The notes below the pieces were generated by a model. That model worked only from the letters and a program-made list of their open reading frames with translations, searched no databases and had not been told where the DNA came from. A stretch of 64,000 nucleotides of DNA from Allodiplogaster sudhausi (lineage: Eukaryota > Nematoda > Chromadorea > Rhabditida > Diplogasteridae): positions 1,380,501-1,444,500 of the forward strand of contig CALZFC010000013.1 in NCBI GenBank assembly GCA_945643635.1, in the 5' to 3' direction. Positions 46,262 to 58,530 of this stretch are shown one piece after another. Within the stretch, counting starts at the first letter, position 1. Each line of letters opens with the position of its first letter. The position numbers and the translations under genes were made by a program.

Positions 46262-47029
46262 CAGGCGTTGAGGAACGGGCACTGCGATCGGCAGCGGATT
46301 CATGGGAAAGCTAACGTCAAAATGCGAGCGAGCCCGAGGAAGGGAGAGTTTGGATCGTATGGATTACGTTGTAAGGCAGCATAGACTGACGAAAAATCGG
46401 GAAAGCAAGGAATCGCATGCGTTATGGCGGTTGATCGCGGCAGAAAAGCTCCGGGTCACAGCCAGAGATGGTAACGGCCCGGCCCGGCCCGGCCCTGGCG
46501 GGTCCGCGGGCCGAGCCGGCCCAATTTCCCAGGGCCCCGGGCCGGGCCCAAAAAAGTTGGGCGGGCCCGTGAGCCCGTTTGGGCCCGCAATGTCGTCCAG
46601 TCTGGACGACTGGTGGCATTGTTAAGAGCAAAACTTTCTTCATTTGTTTATTTTCCCCCCTAAAAGTCTTTTTTATATACATTAAAATGAATGTTCGTAG
46701 CCCGAGCATGAAAAATTCTGAATTTCAAAACACTTTGTAACTCGTCGGACTTTTTTCCCAGAATTTTTTTGAAAATCGGGCTCAAACGGGCCCACGGGCC
46801 GGGCCGGGCCCAAAATTCTAGGGCCCGGAAATGGTTCGGGCCGGGCCGGCCCAAACCTTGGGCCCGACGGGCCGGGCCGGCCCAAAAAAATTTTTGGGCC
46901 ATTTACCATCTCTGGTCACAGCCGCTTGCCTTGAATCCATTCTTTGTTTATTCCATGCCATTGGTTGCATCGCTCTGAACGCATTTCGTCGGGAAGGGTA
47001 TTCTGGCAGAGATTAAGGGATACATCTAG

Positions 47030-47077
<48 letters not shown>

Positions 47078-47250
47078 TCGAGAGATATTGAGCAGGGAGA
47101 GCAACGAGAGATTGAGAGAGGAGAAGAGCGCGAGAGAACGACGGATAGTGGAGATACGGGTAAATGGACATGAAAAGTGAAAAGACAGAGATAGATAGAG
47201 AGCGATAGAAGCAAGGAAAGATGGAGGGAGAACACAATAAATGTTTTTTT
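46262..47250 (+). mobile_element. Repeat unit with tRNA-like core and GA tail, interrupted by a hAT MITE
   Basis: Without the insert at 46463-46914 this copy is about 530 bp and aligns with 53285-53880 (whole) and 49141-49560 (right part). The order is: GAAGGGAGAGTTTGGAT block, GGTTGATCGCGGCAGAAAAG, GGGTCACAGCCGCTTGCC (B-box-like), CATTGGTTGCATCGCTCTG, GGATACATCTAGGAGAAAGA, (GA)n, and ACACAATAAATG at the end. A pol III-like core and simple tail suggest a SINE; this is not proved. Confidence 0.6.
46463..46914. mobile_element. hAT-type MITE, 452 bp, perfect 8-bp target duplication
   Basis: Terminal inverted repeats CAGAGATGGTAA and TTACCATCTCTG; GTCACAGC is duplicated at 46455-46462 and 46915-46922. 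The empty site is seen in the paralogous copy at about 49175 (GGGTCAAAGCCGCTTG). Sub-terminal regions are GGCCCGGCC-rich on both sides around an AT-rich centre. No coding capacity. The CAG-type ends plus 8-bp duplication are diagnostic of the hAT superfamily. Confidence 0.93.
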
Positions 47251-49140
47251 TAAAGCTTGTAGTTGGGGTCGTCATAATTAAGCTCCTTTTTTTTTAGACT
47301 TCTTGTGAACCTGAAAAAGGGTTACTCAAATAAATTGGGATATTCAAATATTGCCAATCAGTAAAAGAATAGAGATTATTACATTTCCTTTTCTTTCTTT
47401 TAATTAAAAAATAATATTTTTTAAATATTATAGCTTAATTTGGTTTTTTGCATATCCTTCGTCCATATTCACCCAAGATGTAAAATTCATAGGTAAAATT
47501 CATACCGATTTTACCGTTTGAGTGAATGGTGAGTAATTGAACGTGAATGGGTGAATTTGCATAAAGGTACGGTTTTCAAGCGCGTCCCACCACCACCTAC
47601 CAAAATCTGCCGGGCTCACCACTATTGCGTCATCAATAAGTGCAAGGAGGTCATCGGCAACTGTGGCTCGTTCTTTTCCAATCATACAATTACTCTTTTT
47701 GTCATTGTTGTAAAAGGCATTTTAAGGCAGAGAATGCGAATGTATACATTAATACAAATAAAGTGATTAATCTTTGCGCAATTGAATTTTATTTGTATGT
47801 TTTACCTAACCGAATGCACCACACAAGTATGCGCAAGGGAAAAAGGATGCGCGCGGAAGAAATCCACCCGTGCAATTATTTCTGGCGTATGATTTGCAGA
47901 TAAAAAAAATTTAACAAAGTTAAACTAAACAAAGAGTTAGAAATACCAATTTGAAACACGCTTTTTTAAATAGGATTAAAATATTGTAAAATACATACAC
48001 ATGTTTAGCTTGAAATAAGTGCAAAAAGAAGACGAAGCAAGACATCGAAATTTTATGTTGAAGTTCGACGGATACTTACGACATTTCAACAAGTAGTGCA
48101 ATACTCTAAATTCGGTGAGAAATGCCAGTCAAATTTAAATAACGCAGAGTTTAAATTATGTATGGCTTTTCTAATTAGTGACCAAAATTCAGATTTTATA
48201 GCAATCCTTTGAAAACCTTGTAATCGGCGTCGTTATAATTGAAACAATTTAGATCCTCTCTCGCTCTCCTATAACTCCATTAACAGCACCCCTTTTTCAT
48301 CTGCAACAGTGGCTTGTTTTTTTCCGTACAATTACTCTTTTTTTTTACTGGTGTAAAAGACGTTTCATTGCAAGGAATGTGAATGTATATTTTGCTTTTC
48401 GTCAATGAACTTTATTTTTACTTTTTTTTTACCTGAGAAGTAGCAGTTCTCGATCAGATCACCTTTCAATGTATGTGCAAGGGAAGTAGCATGCGCGCGT
48501 AAGAAATCCACCTGGGATTTATAGCCGATCAAAATGAAGGTTTAAAAAAAAGTTTAAAAAAACTCTGTGATCATCTTCCACTAATTTGAAAGGTGGCAAA
48601 GAAGGCAAGCAGCGCCATGCTTTCCTTGTCCACTTACGCTTAGAGGGACTGAGCCCGTCCGTGAAGGAGGATGCGAGGTGAAATGAAGCTAACGCTTGAA
48701 AAGATTTCTCAAACGAACTTGGAATACAAATATGCATTTTTGGACAAGTTTTACAATAAATTGACAACACTTGATATTCCCACAGAAATGAAAGGACATT
48801 TAGTTTGTGAGAGATTAAAATGAGAAATAGAAGAAAAATAATTATTATTATTTGTCGGATTATTTGATTCAAAAGAATTCTGAGTGAGAGATGGCTGAAG
48901 GAGGCGTCAATTCTTGAAGGAGGAACCACGCGTGAGAGAGAGAGAGTGAGAGAGAGTGAGAGAGATAGTGAGAGAATCAATGTCGTAACCTTGTTTCCCT
49001 TGCTTTCCGGGGAGATCAGAAGGGAGCCCTTCTCGCGCTCCTCGCGCGAATAGGAATGCCATCTATTCCAGCACGGCCCGAATAAAAGTGGAGAAATCAC
49101 AATTAAGCGATAAACAGACAGCGAGGAAGCAGCTAAAAAT
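47251..49140 (+). repeat. Copies 2 and 3 of the 44-56 kb repeat unit
   Basis: Copy 2 (47480-47910) is nearly identical to 54680-55130: AAATTCATAGGTAAAATTCA, CTGCCGGGCTCACCACTATT, AAGTGCAAGGAGGTCATCGG, then GGATGCGCGCGGAAGAAATC. Copy 3 is 48240-48545. Bases 48546-49140 are unique-looking with a short GA patch (48930-48975). No gene seen. Confidence 0.75.
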
Positions 49141-49560
49141 CGTTATGGTGGTTGATCGCGGTAGAAAAGCACTGGGTCAAAGCCGCTTGTCTATTCCATC
49201 CCATTGGTTGCATCGCTCTGGATGTATTTCTCTGTTCAGGAAGTGCATTCTCTCAGAGACTAAGTAAGGGATACATCTACGAGAAAGAGAGAGAGAGAGA
49301 GAGGGGAAAGAAAGTGAGAGACGTGGAGAGAGAGAGATTGAGAGAGAGAGAGGGGAAAGAAAGTGAGAGACAGGGAGAGCAAGAGATAGAGAGTGGGGGA
49401 GAGCGAGGCAACGAGAGATTGAGGGAGGAGGAGAACGAGAGAGAACGAAGGATAGTGGGGATATGGATAAAGGGACATGAAAAAAGAAAAGAGAGAGAAA
49501 GATAGAGATCGAGAGAGATAAAGAATGATAGAGGGAGAACACAATAAATACAATAAAATG
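49141..49560 (+). mobile_element. Possible SINE copy with GA tail
   Basis: GGTTGATCGCGGTAGAAAAG, CATTGGTTGCATCGCTCTGG, GGATACATCTACGAGAAAGA, GA, then AACACAATAAAT. It is the 'empty site' relative of 46262-47250. Confidence 0.6.
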
Positions 49561-50305
49561 TTTTTGAATAGCTAATAACCACATTAGCATATATGAAATA
49601 ACGATGAAATGAAAACTTATACCATCATTTTTTTATAATCGCGTAGTGCAGAGTGATCAGTGCGATTGTAGGAATCATGAAGAAGACAATACTTTTAATT
49701 CGTGAAAAAAACGTTAAATAATGTAATCTATTTCACATCTGCTAGATTCTAAATTGTAAGTTGTTGCTTTTTTGTACTGGTAAGGGCATAGAAAACTACT
49801 TTATTTAATATGAACGGGGTGATAGGATGGGTGGATGGAGAAGGAGAAGAACGACAAGGAGATCAAAAGCAGCAAGACTTCCTAATTAACATGAATTCAA
49901 AACTAAAATGTACATTCTTTTTGTTCTTTTGAAATTCGCTTGCCCGAACATTTTGTCCTCTTATTTCTTTTTTGATATGAAAAGGGTGCCGACTTCTTCT
50001 TATCTCCGCCAAAGTCACTCTTGACGTTGTTGAGCGTGTGCAAATGCTAATAGTATTTATTCGCCAACAAAAAATGAGTTTGAATTAAGACTTTATTATT
50101 AATAATTTACAAAGTAACTACTTCAGTTTACTATGTCCATGGCCTTCTTGACGTTGTTAAAGGACCGAATGTGTGTGCGTATTAGAAGAAATTTTCCGCC
50201 ATTATTTTTTTCACTTTTCAATTATTGCTCATTCTTCTCAATATGGTAATTGTAACATAGTAATATAATTTAAGCGAGTATGGAAATTGTACGTGTAGTG
50301 TATTA

Positions 50306-50349
<44 letters not shown>

Positions 50350-50777
50350 AGAGAAATAGATGAACGAAGAGAGCGAAACTTTCTCATTCACAATCCTTTG
50401 GTTTCTGCAACGCACTTGTCAGGGTAATGGCAAAAAAAAAGCCGGGAGACCCACCCGGCCAGCCTCCTAAATACTCACGGGACAGCGCCGGAGCATTCTA
50501 CGGCGTACGCACAGAGCGAGGGGCCGACCTCGGACACGGCTTGGCCACTTTTTCTAGTTGTACAGGAGCTGCGGATCCGCCCCGTCTCCCGTTCGCCAAG
50601 CATTGATCGAGTTTAACAAAGTTATCTTTGGGCTTATCACTTTCCGCAACCTACTCTTGGCGCGGATTCGGGAATGTGAAGGACTTGCTACAACTGTTAC
50701 ACCAGCAAGAGAGAAGGCGATTTTATTTAGTGAATTAACTTTCACTAAAGATATTTCTCTATCTTACTCTTTCTTTG

Positions 50778-50808
<31 letters not shown>

Positions 50809-51735
50809 GCTCTCTTCGCTCGCTCTTGATCACAACATCCAAAGATTTCATGTAAAATCTTTCATATGGCCCTTTTTTGGGATGCTCACATCAACCGAAA
50901 AGAAATTTTAAGGTGTTCCAAAATTCTGTGCGCAGAATAAATTGGATAATTAGACGAAACTGACTTCTGCGCTCTTGAAATATTCTATATACAATATATA
51001 TGTTAACAAGTAAGTCACCATTCATTTCAAACAGGGCTAAATTTTATAATGCACCCAAAAACTAGAGAATTCTGGGAGCTTCAAAACAAGACATGTTTGA
51101 AAAATAGCGCATAGAGCATCGAATTCGTTATGAGAAGAGAACTCTAACGGTAAAGACTTTATTATTAATATTTAACAAAGTAACTACTTCAGTTTAGTTT
51201 AAAATGTAGATCGGAATGAGAAGCTGCAGTGATTGCTGGAATGCAATATAAAACATCCCTAGTCCATTCAATCACCATCTCATTTTATATTTTACGCATT
51301 TTCCATGTGATTCTTGAACTGAAACTTTTCAGGGCTAAAGCTTGTTTGTCTGTTCATATACGACAAATAACACAATCTATGCTTCGATTTGTTTTGCTGA
51401 CACAATTTGGTCATGTACAAAAAAACTTTTGTTTTTAAGGCGAACCAACGTAAGAAAGAAAAAATCTTTCTACTTTTTACGATGAATAAGCGACATCAAT
51501 GCAATTATTTTTGTCTCAAGCATCTGAAAAGCGACAAAAAAAAACAACTCCCACTCCGTGTTTTGTGCGAACATGTGTACATAATTGTGAAGTGTTTTAT
51601 AATCTATTCAGCTGACTTAAATGTATGTACATATTTACATACATTGGTATATATTAACATCTATCATATCCTTGTTTGCATGTACATACATACATACATA
51701 CACATGCTATTTATACAATGTATTAACTGATTGTT
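49561..51735. repeat. Mosaic of direct repeats; GC-rich patch at 50430-50600
   Basis: Bases 49700-49850 match 52955-53080 (AATAATGTAAT, GAACGGGGTGA), and 50075-50140 match 51155-51205 (GACTTTATTATTAATA, AGTAACTACTTCAGTTTA). GA at 50305-50348 and CT at 50780-50820. The patch 50430-50600 (GCCGGGAGACCCACCCGGC hairpin) is markedly GC-richer than its surroundings; its origin is unknown. Confidence 0.6.
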
Positions 51736-52066
51736 CCCACCATTCGGGAGCTACAATTTATTGCAGGGAAAGTGAACGTGTAAATTAATACAAATTTAGA
51801 GCTGTAACTTTGCACGATTGAATTTAATTTTTTAAATTCATTTTTTACAAGGGTAAGACGTTACCGCGTCGACTCACCTTTCAAAGTATTATAAAAGAGA
51901 AATAACATAAGCACGGAAGAAATCCACCTGTGGCAAATTTTTCTAGCTCACAATTTTCAGCCAATGAAGGGTAACTTTATCCTCATTATCAGTCTTTTCT
52001 GGAATCTCTATCCCTTTCTCCCTCTCTCCCTCGCTCTGTTTCTGTTTCTCTTTCTCTCTCTCTCTA

Positions 52067-52121
<55 letters not shown>

Positions 52122-53284
52122 TTCTCAGTCGCTCACTCTCTTGCAATTCGAATTAGGTCGTTTTTTTAAAGTATGGCTCTGTCGCACATGGGAAGTACAT
52201 AAATCATCTCACAACTTGTATTTATCGTCCGTTGGGACACTTTTTTAGTTTCTAACAATTTAGATCCAGCCTCTCGCTCCCATAACTCTAAGCCTTGCTG
52301 CCGCTTTTTTTCCCTTTTCATCAGCAGCATTAGCTCTTTTTTTAAATCATACAATTACTATTTTTGGCATTAGTGTATAACATATTTTAATTCAAGGAGT
52401 TTGAATTTGTGAACATATAAATACAAATTAAGTGATAAAGCTTCACGCCATTGATTTTATTTTTATATTTTTTAACTGATTGAGAGTGTCCAACCAACAA
52501 GCACCTTTCAATGTATGCGCAAGGGAAGTAGCATGCGCGCATAAGAAATCCACCTGTGCAAAGAGATATTTATAACTTACGATTTACAGCCTCTCAAAAT
52601 GAAGGTTGAAAAAAAGAGTGAGAAACATTATGATCATCTTCATTTAATTTGAAACGTGGTTTTTTTTCTAGAAATAAATTTCGTCACCTTAGTCAATATT
52701 GGTGTTATTAATGAAATATGAGCTAGTTAAAGTATTCGTAGATCGCGTTTCTAAATTACCTAAGTATTTTACCATAACTCTAATACTGATTTCGCACTTC
52801 ATTCTCACCTAATATTATTTTTCTTTGAACATTTTCACATGTCCTATTATGTTGTTATTATAACATCATGTTCGCTTTTGCCATTTCAACGGTAGCGATA
52901 TACATATCTTCTTTTAATTCATGAGAAACAAAAAAACCCACTTTATGTTAAAATAATGTAATTTGTTTTACATCTTCGAGGTTCTAAATCGTAAGTTTTC
53001 CTTTTTTAGTAATAGAAAGAGCATAACAAGCTGCTTTGTTTAAAAGGAACGGGGTGAGAGGTTTGGGTGGATACACAAAAATGTTTTTTGTAACAATCAT
53101 TGTTTCGGGGAAAAATTGAAACAATATTGTATGGTATATCAAACCATTTTTTCGTTACATTTTTCGGCATCCTGAATGTAATTCTTGAACTGAAACTATT
53201 GGGATTTGAAGTTTATCTGTTGATAGTACATATGTATATTGCAAATAACATAATTTATGAAGCATTGCTGTTTAAGCAGCTTTA
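51736..53284 (+). repeat. Copies 4 and 5 of the 44-56 kb repeat unit
   Basis: Copy 4 is about 51740-51975 and copy 5 about 52250-52610, both ending in (G)GAAGAAATCCACCTGTG- or AAGAAATCCACCTGTGCAA-type blocks followed by AATGAAGG. A CT/GT array lies at 52010-52140. No gene seen. Confidence 0.7.
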
Positions 53285-53880
53285 ACGGTCAGGCGTTTGA
53301 GAAAGGGGAAATGCCAGCCGAATCATGGGAAAACAATCGTCAATAAGCAAGCGAGCACGAGGGAGGGAGAGTTTGGATTGTATAGATAAGGTTAATAAGA
53401 CGGCCAAAGGGTGTCATGCCGAAATCGAGTAAGGGAAAAATCGCATGGGTTAAAGCGGTTGTTCGAGCTTGAAAATCACAGGTTCACAACCACTTGCCGT
53501 TAACCATTCTTTATGTATAACATCCCATAACAAGCGAGTCATAGGGTGCATCGCTCTGTGAGCATTTCTGGTCGGGAAGGATATTCTGGCAGAGGTTAAG
53601 GGATACATTTAGGAGAAAGAGAGAGCGAGGGAGAGAAAGAGAAAGAGAGGGAGGGAGAGCAGAATATAGAGAGAGAGAGGGACAGCGAGGCAACGAGAGA
53701 TTGAGAGTGGAGGAGAGAGAAAGAGGAGGAGCCCGAGGCAATGAGAGATTGAGAGAGGAGGAGAGCGAGAGAGAATGAAGGAAATTGTAGATTTGGATAA
53801 ATGCAAAAGACGGAGAAAGATAGAGAGCGAGAGAGACAAAGCAAGATGGAGGGAGAGCATAATAAAATATTTTTAATTGC
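53285..53880 (+). mobile_element. Repeat unit with tRNA-like core and GA tail
   Basis: Full-length partner of 46262-47250, ending CATAATAAAATATT; the core here reads GGTTGTTCGAGC...CAGGTTCACAACC. Confidence 0.55.
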
Positions 53881-56218
53881 TAATATCTACACTAGCTATT
53901 GCTCTACGGGTTAGATTTAAGATGGCGATAATTCTGAAATGATAAGATGAAAATCGTTCAAACTTAAGGGATCTATCCTTCGAGACAAGCTGAATAATGC
54001 TTTAAAAAATTACTCGATGGGAGCCTCCGCTGCGAAATAAAAATATATATATATATATATTTATATGTATATAAAATTGGAACAATTTGATTCTCTCTCA
54101 CTCATATACACTGCTACCCTTTTTTTTGTCAGCAACAGTGGCTTGTTCTTTTTTTAAATCATATAATTATCTTTTTGTTTTGGGTGTAAAAGGCTTTTTA
54201 ATGTAACGACTGTTTTAATTTTTAATGCTTATATATTAATAAGTTTCGCGCCATTATAAATTTTCTTCCACCTACACTGCAGCTCCCATCGCATGCGTAC
54301 ATTTCTTACAAGGGAAATAGCATGCGCGCGGAAGAAATCCACCTGTGCAACTTTGTCTGGCTTGCAATTTACAGACAATCAAACGGGCAAAAAAACGAGT
54401 TTTGTTATTAATACATTCTGAGCGCATTAAAGTACGCATTGAATCTGTTTTAAAATATATGTACAATAAGTTTAATACTGATTTTGCACTTCATTTTAAC
54501 CTATTATAATCTTTCTATTCACATTTTAACATATCAAATTATGATTTTTGATATTTTAATAGTAGAAGCATACTTTTATTCGTGAGAAACAAAAAACATT
54601 ATGCGAAATAATGGAATTTTCTTTACATCTTCGAGGTTCTAGATCGCAAGTTGTTGTTTTCTTGAACCTAATAAACAGCGGCAAAATTCATAGGTAAAAT
54701 TCATACCGATTTTACCGTTGGGGTGAAAGGTGAGTAATTAATGGTGAATTGGTGAATTTGAATAAAGGTACGGCTTTCAAGAGCGTCCCTCCACCACCTA
54801 CCAGAATCTGCCGGGCTCACCACTATTGCGTCATCAATAAGTGCAAGGAGGTCATCGGCAACTGTGGCTCGTTCTTTTCCAATCATACAATTACTCTTTT
54901 TGTCATTGTTGTAAAAGGCATTTTAAGGAATGCGAATGTATACATTAATTCAAATTAAGTAGTTAACCTAAGTTTAGCGCAATTGAATTTTATGTGTATT
55001 TTTTACCTGAGCACGCGATTCCATTGCATTAGCAGTTTTCAATTTATGCACAAGGCAAAAAGGATGCGCGCGGAAGAAATCCACCTGTGCAATTATTTCT
55101 GGCTCAGGATTTGCAGACAAACAAAATGAAAAGTAAAACAAAAAGTTTGAAACAGTAATTTGAAACATTTTTTTTTTACAACAGAAGCAACTTATTGTAA
55201 ATTACTTATGCTGAGTTTCAAAACATAAGTGAGACATAATACATACATGTACATATATGTTGAACTTCTGACAAACAGAGGACACTTGTAATATTTCTAC
55301 CGTAGTAAAAAAATATTCTAAATTCGGTAAGAAAACGAGTGAAATGTAAACAACAAAGAGTAATTTTTCAAATTAGCCAATATTCAGTTTTGTCCGGAAT
55401 GTTCTTAAAACCATGTAATTTTGGTCATCATAATTACTTCGGTATTTCTTCCCCACGTCCACAACATTTTTCAAAAATATTTTTGTTGCTGCAAGTTGTT
55501 CCATGGGGAAATTTGATCCGCTGAAGTCGAACATGCAGTAAGTTTTGCTCGATTACATCATTTTCGGAAGTAGCGGTTGATTACGGTACCATAACAAATA
55601 TGCCTCATTTGGCTAGAAACCTCCTCAAGGGTGGCTATTTGAAGTGGGGGCAGCTACGTTTGAGGTGTTTGTTCTGCTAGTTGACGACTGCCGATCAAAG
55701 GAGGAGTCCTTGAAGTCGAGAGCGGGTCTCTCATGCAAGGAGAGCAAAGTTCAGAGATGCGCGTACTTTGAGAATACTTTGAGAATACTTTGAGATCCCT
55801 TGTAAAGCCTTGACGCAACGGTCGTTACCGAGCAAAATAGTACGTTCAAATTCATCTTCCCCGCATCAAATAACCACCAACAAAGAGGGTTCTCTAACAA
55901 ATTTGTAGCATGTTTGCTACGTACAGCGAACCTACGGTAACTTCCGAAAGTGATGAAATAGAGTAAAACTAACTTCACATTCGGCTTCTTCACATCAAAT
56001 AACCCTCCGGAAAAACTTTCAGCAAAAAAGTTTTTGACAATTTTTGTGGTCATGTAGTAGAAATTATTCTAAAAGGCATTTGAATGCAAAGAATGTAAAT
56101 GTATGAATATATTAATACAAATGTAATGCTTAAATTAAGCATTTTGACATTTAAATTTTTTTGGCTAAGGTTAAGATCGTGTTCTTATCACCATTCAATG
56201 TAAAAGCGAAGGTACATA
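53881..56218 (+). repeat. Copies 6 and 7, and a partial copy, of the repeat unit
   Basis: Copy 6 is 54080-54390 and copy 7 is 54680-55130 (closest to 47480-47910). A partial copy lies near 56075-56210. Bases 55400-56050 are unique-looking DNA without a supported exon. Confidence 0.65.
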
Positions 56219-57806
56219 CAGTAGCGTGCAATAAAAGTGTATATTTTGGTTTTTCATGCATATTTTCCTTCAAAGTGAAGGAAAGTTTATGAAATTTTTA
56301 GGATCGCTTCTGTTTAGCGACACACTTAAATCAGTATAATATTGGTTTCATTGATCCACTATTGCTCGAGAAAAAAATCAATAACTCAAATCACCTGTTA
56401 AGCATATTTAGTCGTGCTGGACAAAATGATTTATTTCTTTGATCTTTTGAGAGTTTTTATGGTTATTTTATTTTATTTGCATTGAATAACATCCCTGCGA
56501 TAACTTTTAGGTATAGTTCTTATTTATTCTCATGTTGTTACATGCTGGCTGCCCTCAGTTCGAGATTCATTCAATCGGCCTGAGATGCAGAAGGCTCAGC
56601 AGGATAAAATCAATCATTTACTTCAATGCTTATTGTAATAATGATTTTAATGTATTCATTGATAGTCGTTTAAGCTTTTCAGATGGTTACTTGAGCAGTG
56701 GAAACTACATGCTAACTATTAGAGCACATTTTGGACACTGTGGTCAGCTTTATTCCGCAGCCCAGACGTACTTAAAGTGATGCTATGTAGGAGTCTGTGT
56801 TTCAAACACGGTTTTGCCTATCTCAAATGATAGTTAATAGGCTTTTCCATATTGGGCAGCTTTCTGTCATCCCTGGCTTCATGTGGCTTCAAGAAACAGA
56901 AGAACGTTAAATTGCACCCCATGTATGGCATACTACGGAATTCAACAAGGTTGGAAAATGGAGGCAAAAAAGTTAAGATCGAATCAAAATGGCTTTAATC
57001 AATGTAAAAGAGTGCTAAGCAATCGCCCATGTACTAGAAAGATAATTTAATGCCGTGATTGATATAGTTACGCCACCTGTCAAAGATGACATTTTCTCGC
57101 CTTTTAGGTGTCTTCAATCGTGCATTGGTTTCTTAAAGCCACATGAAGTCAAAGATAAAACAAGGCTGCCCAATATGGAAAAGCCTATTAACTATCATTT
57201 GAGATAGGCAAAACCGTGTTTGAAACACAGACCCCTACATAGCATCACTTTAAGTACGTCTGGGCTGCAGAAGAAAGCTGACCACAGTGTCCAAAATGTG
57301 CTCTAATAGTTAGCATGTAGTTTTCACTGCTCAAGTAACCATCTGAAAAGCTTAAACGATTATCAATGAATACATTAAAATCATTATTACAATAAGCATT
57401 GAAGTAAATGATTGATTTTATCCTGTTGAGCCTTCTGCGTCTCAGGCCGATTGAATGAATCTCGAACTGAGGGCAGCCAGCATGTAACAACATGAGAATA
57501 AATAAGAACTATACCTGAAAGTTATCGCAGGGATGTTATTCAATGCAAATAAAATAAAATACCCATAAAAACTCGCAAAAGATCAAAGAAATAAATCATT
57601 TTGTCTAGCACGACTAAATATGCTAAACAGGTGATTTGAGTTATTGATTTTTTTCTCGAGCAATAGTGGATCAATGAAACCAATATTATACTGATTTAAG
57701 TGTGTCACTAAACAGAAGCGATCCTGAAAATTTCATAAACTTTCCTTCACTGTGAAGGAAAATATGCATGAAAAACCAAAATATACACTTTTATTGCACG
57801 TCACTG
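56219..57806. mobile_element. TA-flanked foldback element B (1588 bp)
   Basis: Ends CAGTAGCGTGCAATAAAAGT and its near-inverse, with TA on both sides (56217-56218 and 57807-57808). Arms of about 690 bp mirror around 57012.5; the open frames at 56532-56780 (plus) and 57245-57493 (minus) are 82-residue mirror copies differing at few positions. The centre of about 220 bp is not inverted. No transposase recognised. Sister of 28836-30424. Confidence 0.88.
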
Positions 57807-57849
57807 TATTTATGTATTTTGTACTTGAGAAAACTCGCACAAAACGAAA

Positions 57850-58230
57850 GGGCATTTTCTCTATGCAGAATTTTGTTTTACAAGTTCTAGTCATTATAAG
57901 TTGCTGACATAAAAAGTATAGTTCTTCCAAAAGCAAACAAAAAAAAATGTTGGCAAGGTGAAATACGGCGAACGCACTGACGCGAGGCACCGCTTGTATG
58001 CATGCCACTCTTATAGCACGATGATAAATTGAACCGGGGCCGTGAGGGCGCATCCGACACAAAGTGTACCGTGCGGGGTGTCGAACCGGGGCCGCTTGCA
58101 CGATGGGCGAAGAGTGCAACCAACAGACCAATCGTCATTGCTGTAGATTGTGCGGAGAAGTAATCCTACACGGAGACTACTTGCTTCTGAAAAAGACATG
58201 TGTACCTTGTAGTGGTTCTTTTATTGGAAC
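57850..58230 (-). other. tRNA-like tandem motif, possible SINE
   Basis: The minus strand has TGGTCTGTTGGTTGCACTC (A-box-like) and GGCCCCGGTTCGACACC (B-box-like), and a second GGCCCCGGTTCAATTTATC about 60 bases on. The T-stem does not pair, so it is not a functional tRNA. Confidence 0.4.
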
Positions 58231-58417
58231 TCACAACAGATAGTGAGCGAGAGTGAGAGTGATAGAGAGAGAGAAAGAGAGAGAGAGAGAAAGAACTGAC
58301 ACAGCGAACGAGTGTGAGGCAAAGAGAGAGAGTGGGGAAATTGAGATGCTGTTGTGACCTCGGATGGATGCCGCGAACACTACGTGTGCGTGAGGGAGAG
58401 AGAGAGAGAGGGAGAGG

Positions 58418-58450
<33 letters not shown>

Positions 58451-58530
58451 CTGGCACAGTGAGCGAGTGAGGGAAGGAGATAAATAGAGAGAGCTGGCAC
58501 AGTGAGCGAGTGAGAGATAGAGAGAATGAC
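58231..58530. repeat. GA array with two copies of a GCTGGCACAGTGAGCGAGTG unit
   Basis: The unit occurs near 58450 and 58491 between GA runs; a related CTGACACAGCGAACGAGTG is near 58296. Confidence 0.85.

Noticed and set aside
50558..50911. 117-codon plus-strand ORF
   Set aside because: Its second half runs into a CT array and its first half covers a GC-rich repeat-like patch; no family recognised.
56532..57493. 82-codon mirrored frames as a transposase remnant
   Set aside because: No DDE motif or helix-turn-helix pattern of Tc1/mariner could be seen on either strand.
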